Shown one piece after another: positions 1 to 10,100 of a stretch of 64,000 bases of DNA. Under the pieces are notes generated by a model that did no database searches, had not been told where the DNA came from, and worked only from the letters and a program-made list of their open reading frames with translations. Position numbers and translations under genes: made by a program. The stretch comes from Capitella teleta (lineage: Eukaryota > Annelida > Polychaeta > Capitellidae), in the NCBI GenBank assembly GCA_000328365.1, contig KB303021.1, positions 1 through 64,000 of the forward strand, read 5' to 3'. Positions within the stretch are counted from its first letter, which is position 1; every line of letters starts with the position of its first letter.

Positions 1-930
1 TTGGAAGTCCTGGAAAAAGAAAAAAAAAAAAGAAAAAAGGATTTCACGGAAGGTTGTTGTAGCTCTAAAGGTCTCAAGTGTCTTCACGTCGAGCTTGCGT
101 TTTGTAGCTATAGCGATGCTGATGAACTAATGATGCTGAAGACTGTTGGTCACTAAATTTATACTGTTTCTCACATAAACACTCGAAACAAACATCTTTG
201 ATATTATTGTTGCGTCCTTTGATATTAAAGCTGTCATAAAGTTCATAATAGATCTAAGGCTGGATTTCTTTAATTAACTCTAGCTTCGAATGTGAGCTGT
301 CTTTGGTCGGCAATTCATTAAAGATCATCACAAGCACACCAACAACAATGCCTTATTTGAGATCCACTGTCCGTTGATCTTTGGAGTCAGCTTCGCTTTG
401 GTCACAGGAGAGATAAAGGCTGCCGACTGCTTTGTGGGGCGGGGGTGTTTTGATGCTTTGTAAGCAACTGTGCCTAACTCTTTGAAGTAACCAAACTGAG
501 AAACATGCTTATAGAATTTTTCGACTTCCAGCTATAGATTGATAATATGTCTCGGGGACACAAAAAAAAACCACTTTGACACAGGGATAAATTCAAGAAT
601 GAGACGTTCAAGGGACAGATGTTAATGATAATAGTAAAGTATAGGAGAATCGTTGGGACTTTGAAAAAACTTTGACACAGAGAGACATTCGAGGGACAGA
701 TGTTCAACACATCGAGGTTTTATTGTATTACCATAAATTGGCTGATCATCCTCTGAAAGTAATAATTCTGTGTGGTGGAGAGTTTTGTACCACGTTTAAG
801 GCAAACAAACAAATTTGTTCCTATGATCCCTCAACCAGACCCAGAGGATGTTATTGAAGTTCATTGCTATTACTTGAGGCTTAAGAAAGCAAATGATTAC
901 CAAAAACAAAAACAAAAAAAGAATTTCATG
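1..930. other. Non-coding left edge, transposon-end-like
   Basis: I see no convincing gene here. Two imperfect copies of a segment containing ctttgacacag and gagggacag (about 575-640 and 668-712) sit next to each other. The second is followed by acatcgaggttttattgta. Read on the minus strand this resembles the terminal sequence of pogo/Tigger-type DNA transposons (an ACCTCGAT-type terminus with recurring TCGA words). No transposase is visible. The stretch is probably a decayed non-autonomous element end. Confidence 0.3.
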
Positions 931-979
931 AATTGAGGGCCTCAAAAATGTAAGTACAAATGTTTGTGTGGAATACTTG

Positions 980-1790
980 GGAAAGTTTCCTGGAATGGCA
1001 CCTCACGGAAATGCAAAAAGGCAAGGTCAAGATTTCAAGAGGACACCTGTCACTGTTATGGATACGATTAAAAAATCTGTTGAGACAATGCAAACATGAC
1101 AGGCATATTAGGATTTAAGGCTGTTCAATGTCGACAAACTACTTGCTGTTCCCAGGAATAGTAAGCAGGTTGAAAACACACATTGCATCTGCTAATCGAC
1201 CAGCTTTCTTCACAGAAGTAAAGAAAGCAGGTCGATTACCAGACGCAAGGCTAGCCAATTTTGCGGATAATATGATGGCAATAGAGCAGCGCGCCAAGGA
1301 TTGCAATGATGTTGTTCAGCGAGTCAAAACGGGCCCTGGAAACACGCCATCAGTAATTCTGTACACGGACAATCAAATTGCAGATATCAAGCGTTTTTGT
1401 TGCTCGTCGCCTATTGCGTCTTCGACTGTTTTGGGTGTGGACAAAACTTATAACATCAGGGATATGTACGTCACAGTGTGCTGTTTCAAAAACTTAGCTG
1501 TGTTCCGTGAAGGCAGTGAGGATCACTCCATTTTTGTTGGCCCAATATTCATCCATGGGTCATCAAATTACCTTGCATACTGCGATTTTTTTGGCACCTC
1601 AGAGCTGTATTAGGTGACTGCTCGGCACAACCTACAAATGCCTCTGATGATAAGTTGACAATAAAGAAGGCAGTGGCTGATAACTTTCCCATGGGATCAA
1701 CAATTTCTTGTACGAGGCACTTCAAGTGAAATGTAAAGGCTTACTTGACGAATAAGATCGAATAAGTATGCACCGAGCAACAAAGACCAA
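980..1790 (+). mobile_element. Eroded DDE-type transposase relic (MULE-like)
   Basis: The longest open frame, 1128-1613, contains ILYTDNQIADIKRFCC, then GVDKTYNI and VGPIFIHG. I recognise this order from a repetitive transposase-like family common in invertebrate genomes, in which the D of GVD would be the first catalytic acidic residue. Homology extends beyond the frame. Upstream, in another frame, are PHGNAKR (about 1000) and PRNSKQVEN (about 1150). Downstream, past the stop at 1611, the sequence reads SCTRHFK. At least one frameshift and several stops interrupt it, so the copy is dead. The superfamily assignment (Mutator-like) is from memory of the motif order and is uncertain. Terminal repeats were not found. 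Confidence 0.5.
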
Positions 1791-1847
1791 TTCTGGATGC
1801 TATCTTCGGTCGCAAAAATGACGGTACAAACAAAGTACAAAGGGCCC

Positions 1848-1900
1848 GTATCACCCGAATGAGTTGAGTGGAGCCATAAAATCCAATTATGCCCCATGTT
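1848..1900 (+). repeat. SINE 3'-end fragment
   Basis: The segment gggcccgtatcacccgaat and the following gagccataaaa match the 3' part of the complete SINE at 3174-3514. Only this 3' module is present. Confidence 0.55.
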
Positions 1901-2159
1901 GTGAAAACCTGGATATGAAATGACAGTTAGGCTACATGCATGCGCCATTACTTAATAAGAATGTATTTTAGAACCCATTTCACAGATGCCAAAAGAGTCA
2001 ACTCTCATGCTACTGGTACTTGGAATGTTAACGATACAATCAGCAGACCAGCCCAAGCAGCTTGGTAAGCAGTTTTATGCATCATTTTCAATATGATATT
2101 ATGGTTCTTTTCGTTTACTTCTTCTCTCTTCTTTTCTCCTAAAAGCACTAGTGGTAATA

Positions 2160-2900
2160 ATGATTGAGCTCAAGGAGAGGATAATCGCCCGCAGGGTGAG
2201 GAGGACCACCTCAAAGTTTCACCGGCCCCACAAGGAGAGGCCACAAAAGCAGTCAGCTTCCTCTTTGAAATCCTGTAATTTGACGAGGAGGGGAAGTTTG
2301 ACGACTTCTGTAGTGGACTTACAGAAGAGCGCAAAAGGAAACAGGTGGTGAGTGGGGTCATTGATAGGGACAAAATAATGCCTGCTGTGTTCTTAGGTTA
2401 CATAATGGGCCAAAAGGTATAGTCAACAAAACATCGGCGAGGTTGTGAGAAAGATATTAGGCTCCCTTGTCACCGACAATGTGATCGCCAAGTACAACCG
2501 CACGGCCTCCACAGGGGAAAAACGCCTACTGTCTACTGTACTGGAACACTGCATGCTCTGTAAGTTCTTGTTCATTATATTGTTTACTTATCTATTATGA
2601 TATAGCTTTTGATCACTTTACGCAAGGTTATAAAATCATCATTAAGTAATCACACTGTATACATGTATATTTACATTTACATTTGTATATTATTTTGGTG
2701 TGATGTGTTTTATCTACGTTGTTTCATTATTCTAGTGGTTATACAAAAATTCAGCAGCAGACCAAGACCGGAAATGTTACAAGAAGTGTTCGCCAAAAGA
2801 TGGAAATCCACGTGGAGCGATGAATCTCCAATTCTGGAGCTCGCTCAACTCAAGCTGCAAAGAATGCCAATTAAAGACTTATCATTTGAATTGATTTGAT
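2160..2900 (+). pseudogene. Fragments of a coding sequence, possibly DUF4806-like
   Basis: Two short stretches read like protein but are broken by stops. About 2283-2400 gives GKFDDFCSGLTEERKRKQ, and about 2440-2560 gives VVRKILGSLVTDNVIAKYN. The second is reminiscent of the helical DUF4806 domain, which is also found intact-looking about 3 kb downstream. A third segment (about 2735-2895) encodes RPRPEMLQEVFAKRW after an acceptor-like site. The three may be exons of one decayed gene. The family call is weak. Confidence 0.25.
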
Positions 2901-3173
2901 TGAATAATAATTATTGAATGCAATTAAACCTGTTATCTGGAGTTCTTCCTTTCATTAATGAAAGCACAGGAATATGACATAATTAATAATCAGCTAATGC
3001 ACATGTAATTCAAAAATAGATTATGCAAATGATATGTAAATTAGCCAATGTCAAAGTTAACTAACACAGTGTTGTGGTGGCTATCCCATGGGTAATCTGG
3101 TAGCCAACGGCGACCCATCAGTGAGCTAACACGACCCAGTCTCGAATTTGATGTCTGAGATAGCTATCACTGA

Positions 3174-3514
3174 GAAGGGCACCGAATAGATCAGTGGGTT
3201 AAACCGACTGACTGCAATCCTATGCCGACCGTGGGGGTCGAGGTCCCGGGTTTGAGACCCGATCAGGCCACGGGCGTTATGATTGTGAATTACAATTGTG
3301 ATTCTTCAGTGACTCTGCAGTGCTGCCCAACTGCGTAACAAGGCCGGGCGCTGAGTACTACTGTCTATGGTGGTATGCAGGATAAAGAACCCTTAAGATT
3401 TATTCATAAGAGTAGGGGGAAACCCCGATCCCCGGCCTTCTGTTCTGGCGCCCGTATCACCCGAATGGGTTGGGTGAAGCCGTAAAACCCCAATCACTCA
3501 CACTCACTCACAGT
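3174..3514 (+). mobile_element. Complete tRNA-derived SINE with target duplication
   Basis: The head carries RNA polymerase III promoter-like boxes: tagatcagtggg resembles an A box and ggtttgagaccc a B box about 45 bases later. The body follows, ending in gccgtaaaacccc and a cactcactca tail. The 9-bp sequence TATCACTGA occurs immediately before (3165-3173) and after (3515-3523), a typical LINE-mediated target-site duplication. Fragments of the same family occur at 1848-1900, about 41424-41645 and 47632-47680. Confidence 0.75.
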
Positions 3515-3523
3515 TATCACTGA

Positions 3524-4150
3524 TGTCGGCATCATGGCTCATGCTTGACTAAAATTGAAGCGCGAATATAGCTAAAATTTTAGCTCAGTGTTTTAGCTCG
3601 CTGATGGGTCAACCGGATGGCTCACGGGATGGCCATCACAAGACTCACATGCAGCCATCGTGTTCAGGGATCTTCAAACACCAAAATTTAACATAATGTT
3701 TCCCCAATAATGTTGTATCCTTTACTGGTAATGCTATAGTTACAAGAGTTGGCCTTGCCACAATTTTAAATCCTGATGGTATTGGAGTGTATGTTGTGTT
3801 GCAAGGCTTTCGGCAGACACTACCTTTCTTTAGCCATCGCATGTGTTCAAGTAGCATTAATGTTGGAGGTAATAATCTGGATTAAGTTTATTCAGGATTT
3901 ATTATCAATTTGTAGTTACCAGTACTTCTACTTCAGTTCTTTGTTCTTGTCATGGATTTTGTACATACTCTACAAGAAATGAATTTTATAATTTAATTGA
4001 TAAATATCCAGATTACAAACTGATTTTTCTGTCAGGCTCTGGTGTACCGGGTTGTCAAAGGAATGAATGATCGCACAATTATGATAGGTTACTAAGTTAA
4101 GTTAACTGTCTCTATTTATTTGTCTACATTGGAATTGTACATTAAATTTA
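3524..4150. other. Unassigned spacer
   Basis: I see no gene or repeat that I can name. Short open frames occur on both strands without recognisable motifs. Confidence 0.4.
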
Positions 4151-4153
4151 TAG

Positions 4154-5870
4154 CACGGCGAACTATTCAGTGGTGAAATTCACTGATCCTGAAGACCAGT
4201 CTGTGGCAACAGTGCCATCGTCTTGGGTGGTGGACGGAATCGGCTGCCTCTGGCCCAGATGTGGATATGTATATAAGCTGGCCTCCACAAACACCTCTTC
4301 CGGCATGGATTGGCCCTTTCATCCATGCCGGGTATTGAGCAAGTCTGGTAAGAATTTCTCTCTCCTATGTGAAATGTATAATAATGAGTTTTGTTCTCCT
4401 TCATAGTGGATTATCTACGTGCCAGGGAGGTTGAGAGGATTGCTGCCCTCACTTCGTCGGTAGAATCCGACGCGGATGCCTCCATTGTCGGACGAAAGAG
4501 GACGAGACAAAAGAGGAGATATTGTACTCATTATTCACAATGGAATGATCCTCATTGTATTTGAACTGCAGGACGTTTGATGCCGGCAGCTCTGACAAGG
4601 GACGAGGAGCAGCCCCCCGTGACAGCAGCCGGCTTGACTGTGCCCAAAGCTTATAGGTATTTATAATTCATAAATTATTAATTATTATACCTGAGGGTAT
4701 AATAATTTACAATTTTTCTAGTTCTGTTTACTTGTGAATTTCTACCTTTCAAATATCTTAACTGAAATGCGGGATCTAATGTTTTTTTCTTGTTTTTTCC
4801 TTGCTAAAAGACGCACCCCGTCCAGACCATAAGATTTTGCCCCTTCTGGTTCTCGCCGCTGGCCCTCCCTTGCTACCCCACCAGTAGCGAGCTTGACAAA
4901 ACTCGAGGGGTATTTTTTAATATTTCTGATTCTATTTGCATCGGATTTTGTGAATATCTATTTTTGAAATAACCACGACCTTGAAATGCGGGATCTAAAT
5001 TTTATTGTCTTTCTCTTGCTAGAAGGCGCACCCTGTCTACTCAACATGATGTCCCCCGTCACTGGCCTTCCCCCGCTATCCCAGCTGAGTCCCTTACTGG
5101 GTCTTCTGCTTCTCTCACTGGTATGTGGGTTTTTCTCTCTGTGAATTGGTTCAATTCTGTTTGTGTTTTCAGCCACTGAGAGGTACCTCATTCGTGGCAT
5201 GGAGGAGCAGAAGGCCATGATTAAGGAACTTTCAGTGCAGTTGAAGGCTTTGCAGCAGAGTGTGGGCCATGTGCTGTGGCAGTCGGTGTCTACCCCTTCT
5301 GCTTTCCTGCCTGGAGGACATGGGGCAGCTGGAGGCCAAGTGCTCTAACTTGGCAGTACGCTCGTCCCTTGTGAGTTTCTCTATTGCACCCGCGTTCGTT
5401 CCTCATAATGTAATTTCTCTTCTCTAGGTGGCGAAGTTCTCGACTGTTGGAGGCGCTATATTGGACAAGCGTATTGCCAACACACTGAAGACCCTCCTCA
5501 ACGACTCCTTTGCCGCCAACCTGAACTTTTGCGGCAAGGGCGAGAAGAGGGCCTTCAAGGGCACTCATTTCCAGCTGGTGGTCAATGGTAAGATAATTCC
5601 CTACCTTATTTTGTATTCATTTGTTATCACAATTTCGTTTTTCTGTTTTAACTGTTGAGCTCAACTGTTAAGCTGTTAAGTTTGTACCACACTGGATATT
5701 TCTACAAGGATGCTTTTTTTTTCAGATGCAGTCAGGAAGGCCCCCATTTTTGCTTCTGCCGGGGATGGAGCCCTCCAGTAAACGATAAAGAAGTTGTTGC
5801 GCAATGCCCAGGCGAGGAGCGGAAGAAGGGAGAGGAGGCACTCTATCACCACTTACTTCCACAGAGTAGT
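4154..5870 (+). pseudogene. DUF4806-family gene, apparently decayed
   Basis: The exon-like segment 4154-4347 encodes SVVKFTDPEDQSVATVPSSW and then GCLWP, which matches the N-terminal module of DUF4806 proteins (an 'FxVVEFTDxxxVxxVPxxW' theme). It ends at a good donor (tctg/gtaaga). Later segments 5429-5588 and about 5725-5870 encode FSTVGGAILDKRIANTL, the FCGKGEKRAFKG region and IKKLLRNAQARSGRRERR, the helical DUF4806 core. Between them, 5174-5310 encodes ERYLIRGMEEQKAMIKEL, a probable coiled-coil linker. One frame change near 5300 and a stop inside the last segment (near 5780) argue that this copy is not functional. An internal exon is duplicated (see findings). The function of the family is unknown; such genes are often multicopy and transposon-associated. 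Confidence 0.55.
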
Positions 5871-5999
5871 GTTTGTGATATTTTTTTTTTTTTTTTTCAC
5901 ATTTAATGTTTTCTTGATTTTTTTCTGAATAAATTCTTCAGTTTACATAAGATTTGTCTCGTGTGTATTCCTACAGTCAATTGGTGGTGGTTTTCATGC

Positions 6000-6275
6000 C
6001 TATATGGCGTTAATGTAGCCAGGTGGTATATATGTAGTTGCCAGGCATTACGCTAACATTGCCAGATGGTATATACTAGTATGTAGTTGCCATGCATTAA
6101 TCCAACGTTGTCAGATGGTATATATGCAGTTACCGTACATTAAGCCAACGTTGCCATATAGTATATGTGTAGTTGCCATGCATAAAGCTAATGTTGCTAG
6201 ATTGAATAAATGTGGTTGTCATAATTAATCTGTTGTGTCAACGTTGACAGATGGTATATAAGTGGTTGATATTAA
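6000..6275. repeat. Degenerate tandem repeat, unit about 60 bp
   Basis: About five imperfect copies of a unit containing 'agatggtatatatgtagttgccatgcattaa.ccaacgttg' (shown in pieces: agatggtatata, gtagttgcc, aacgttg). Divergence between units is high. Confidence 0.6.
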
Positions 6276-6350
6276 GGTCTCAGTTAGGTTGATTGTTTTG
6301 CTTGCAAAAGACATTACGTCAATGAGCATTTCAACGTTCAGTGTCAAAGA

Positions 6351-6720
6351 CATGGGTTTTCATGTATATTACACGATTCAATCAATCCATAATTTGCATC
6401 AATACAATCCTTCCAGTGCTATATAAGCAGATAATTATACACCGTGACCGCAACATGGTGGGAGATAGGGAATATTTTCAGAGTACAAATTTGATGTTGG
6501 AAAGGTGTGTACTGGTTTATGTGACTTGGAAGGGGTGTATATGTGCCTAGGCACTGGAAAGAGTGTATTGATGCTAATTATGGATTGATTGAATTGTGCA
6601 ATATACATGAAACCCCATGTTCGTGACTGCAACATGGTAGAAGATAGGGATTCATGTTCGAGTAATAACTGTATCCGGTTAAGCTGTAGACTAGTTGCAT
6701 GTGACTTGGTGGGGTTTAGA
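6351..6720. repeat. Inverted plus direct repeat complex
   Basis: Arm 6351-6424 is the reverse complement of about 6552-6620 (shared core gattcaatcaatccataat / attatggattgattgaat). Each arm is followed by a copy of the same roughly 95-base segment: 6443-6535 and 6621-6715 share gtgac.gcaacatggt and tgtgacttgg. The order is therefore A(inverted)-B-A-B. No coding content was seen; it could be a foldback element. Confidence 0.65.
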
Positions 6721-6871
6721 AGAATCTAGGGCACTGTATGAATTCTTAAATTGAATTAATTTAATCTAGTATTGCCATTAAGCGCCCTGTCAATCCGCCA
6801 ACCATCCCAATTATCGCCCGGAAATGGAAATTCATGGGTTGAGTGGAAGATAAATAAAGACGGGTCGAATA

Positions 6872-6957
6872 TGGTTATAAGAAATATATAACCATGCTTG
6901 TCTACAAATAACGCTGGTTATGAAAATATATAACCATCCTTGTCTGCAAATAACGCT
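6872..6957. repeat. 43-bp tandem duplication
   Basis: Two adjacent copies of a 43-bp unit beginning tggttat.a and ending caaataacgc, with about four differences. Confidence 0.75.
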
Positions 6958-7050
6958 ACGCATTTGAGGCAAAACATTCGTTTGATGAGTAAGACCCTCA
7001 TGTTTCGCTAAATTCGGTTTCGTTTCTCGTGTACAAGCTAAAAGTAAAGT

Positions 7051-7110
7051 TCACATGAACTGAAACCGCCAGACTAACGTTCACATGAACTGAAACCGCC
7101 AGACTAACGT
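7051..7110 (+). repeat. Exact 30-bp tandem duplication upstream of TDRD5-like gene
   Basis: 7051-7080 and 7081-7110 are identical. They lie 54-113 bases before the predicted start codon, in the promoter or 5' untranslated region. The unit contains the partial palindrome ttcacatgaa. Perfect identity suggests a recent duplication. Confidence 0.85.
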
Positions 7111-7163
7111 ACTCTTCAGCTTTAATCTCTTTGTTAGCTTGTATTTCAGTCGAGGGAAACAAA

Positions 7164-10100
7164 ATGTCCAAAACGAGTCGCGAAAGTGTGACTAAGGAGG
7201 TTCGCTCTATCCTCCTCGCCTCCCAGCGCGGAATGTCATGTCGGGAATTCGTGAGGGAATGGAACGAGCTTCTCGGCTACCCTATCCCCCACCGACAATT
7301 GGGCTTTGCTTCTCTTGAGGACTTTTTGCGAGGGCTCCCTGAAGTCGTAGAACTCTCATGGCAGGACGGGGAGCTGATTCTCAAAGCCGTGGCCAATGAA
7401 GCAACCAGACACATTGCCAGAATGGTCTCTGTGTAAGTGGTCGAGTTTTGTATTTCCCATATTTTTATTTTTTTTTCCACAGACAGAAACCTTCTAAGAA
7501 ACCAAAGCGTCAGATGCGGAGGCCGCCCCCTTCCCGCAGATACGCTCCTCCTCCTGTCACTCAGCGTCGCACGGTCAATCCTTTCCTTCGAGGTCAAATC
7601 TTGCAGCTTCTGAACGCTTTTCCTCACGGACTTCTTGGCTCAAACTTTCTCCTGGCATTTTCTCGGAAATTTGGTCGCAACATTGCTCCGTCAGCCCTTG
7701 GCTTCCAATCAGTCAACGAATTCCTGCAATCTATGCCAGACATACTCCGCTTTGAAAATCTCTCCTCCGGTGGCTACAAGGTGTTCCCGTTGAACGGCCA
7801 GCAGACTCACGCATTCCAACAAACCAGACAAAACAACACGCAAGGTACGTCCTAATGCACGAGACTTTGAATCTGTTAACCAAACCACAGGATTTGGAGC
7901 TCCGACTCCTCAACAAGATAGGGCAGAGGTTTCTCAATCATGTAGGGAAGTCAGCCCGCCTCGGAGACGATCCGGTTACGATGATGATTTTGACGTTTGT
8001 GAGGATGATGATGAGGAGGGGGCGGTTGTCCTGATGGACGATCATTCCGGATTGGCAGGAGACATCAAAGCAAACATCAGAAAGGTTTTCCAGTTTTCTC
8101 AGAATCTCTGATCGCAATTCTTCCTTTTTAGGTTCTTTCACGATTCCCAGCAGGAATGCGATGTTTACGCTTCACTCAGCAATACAAGGTATTTGGTGAA
8201 CTCCCTTCCGCTGATCTCATTCCTTTGTTTCAACAGTCTATGATTGGCCAAGAGTTAGATTACCAGCAATACGGCTTCTACAACTTGGTTGGTCTCATGT
8301 CCACCATTCCAGATGTGGTCAAAGTTGAAAAAATTAGTGCCAACGACTGGCTACTGTCAGACGCCAGGATTAAAGGGATTAAAGACCTCAGTGACTGCAA
8401 GACCTGTAATTCATTCCCTTATAATTCTGGATTCCTTCCATCAGTTGTGCTGTTTCAGCTCTCTCTGCATCGAACGTTTCAAGGTCATCTGACCTCCAAA
8501 CAGCGCCCCCTATACCCGAGGAAATACAAGAGAAAATTCGACAAGTTGTTCTGCAATTCCCAAACGGACTTCCACTTTCAAATCTTCAGCAAAACTTCGA
8601 AGTGAGAGAAATCAGAATTAATTATTGTTTATATTTATATATTGAATGTAATTACAGGATTTGGTTGGTGAAGCCCTGAATTATGTAACGCTTGGGTATA
8701 AATCAATTGATGCAATGATCAGACAAATGGAAACCAAAGTCACAATGCGCAATTGTATGTTATATCCTCGTCATAATTTTTCATTATTTCTACGTCAATT
8801 TTAATTTCCAGACGTTCTCTTCCCTGCAAATGACTCTGATCCATTCAGAGAAGATTTCCTGCTCAGGAAACAGATTGCGGTGACGACGGGAATTTTATTT
8901 ACTTCTTCAACTTTATAATATAAATTTCTTCAGAACCAGCCTAGATTGCCATCAGACGCGGTTGGATCAGGCAACGCGTACCGCCCCCAGCCCCTCCCCG
9001 GTGTGGATCACTCGTTTTACGTGGATGTTTTTGTGTCGATGGTGGAGTCACCCAGTTGCCTGTGGGTGCAGCTGGGAGGCAGGTCAACGACCGGAGCCCT
9101 GGATGATCTCATGGATGACCTCGAGTGAGTTCTATGATGGGAAAAAGGCCAAGGGTTGTGATTTGTGTGTTTCTCAGCTACTTCTACAACAGTGCTTCGG
9201 GTGAAAATTACTCTGTCCCGGATGGCATGCTTCAGAAAGGTCTCGCTTGTGTGGCTGTCTTCTCTGAAGACGGCAACTGGCATCGTGTTACCATCTCCGA
9301 TGTCCCTGATGGCAACTTTGTTAAGGTTTGATTCACACTAAATAAAGTATCAGTTGATTAAACACTCCTTTCCCCTCCAGGCGTTCTTTGTTGATTATGG
9401 AGGATTCTACAATGTCAACAGAGCTAAACTCCGGCTACTTCGGTAACTTTAAGGTCTATACTTGCGTATTTTCACATCTATTTCACTGCAGAACTCGCTT
9501 CATGAAGCTTCCTTCTCAAGCGATTCGTGCTAAACTCGCCTGCATTGAGCCTCTCTCTGGGGTAACGTGTTCCTCACTTTAGTTTTCAATCTCAATATGA
9601 GTAACGTTGCAATTCTAGTCAAATTGGTCAGCAGCTGCAAATAAGGTTCTCCTTCAACTTGTCTCAAACAAACCTCTCAAAGCGATGGTTGACAACGTGG
9701 ATAACGTGAGTTTGAACTTTGTACTCTCTTCGGATATTTTACTCAATTTTGTTCTCTTTCAGATGGGAGTTTTGTCTCTCCTGCTCTGTGATGTTTCAGA
9801 TCCCAGCCGCGATGTTCACGTCAATGACGAATTGGTGGAAAGGAATCTGGCAGCTGTGCTCACAGCTGCTGATGAAGTGGGGATAAATAAATGAGCTGTG
9901 ATTTTAATATGTTCAATTCCAAATTTCTTAGATCACAGATGTTCCAGAAGAAATAGCTGAAACGCCCGAAATGTGAGAAATTTTCTGTGGAAAATGTTTT
10001 ACAATTAAATTATTTTGTCTCAAGTCAATCAGAGGAAATGAAGAATGAAGGGGAGGAAGTGGATGAGGGGGAATACCGACCAACGAACATTCAATTGTGA

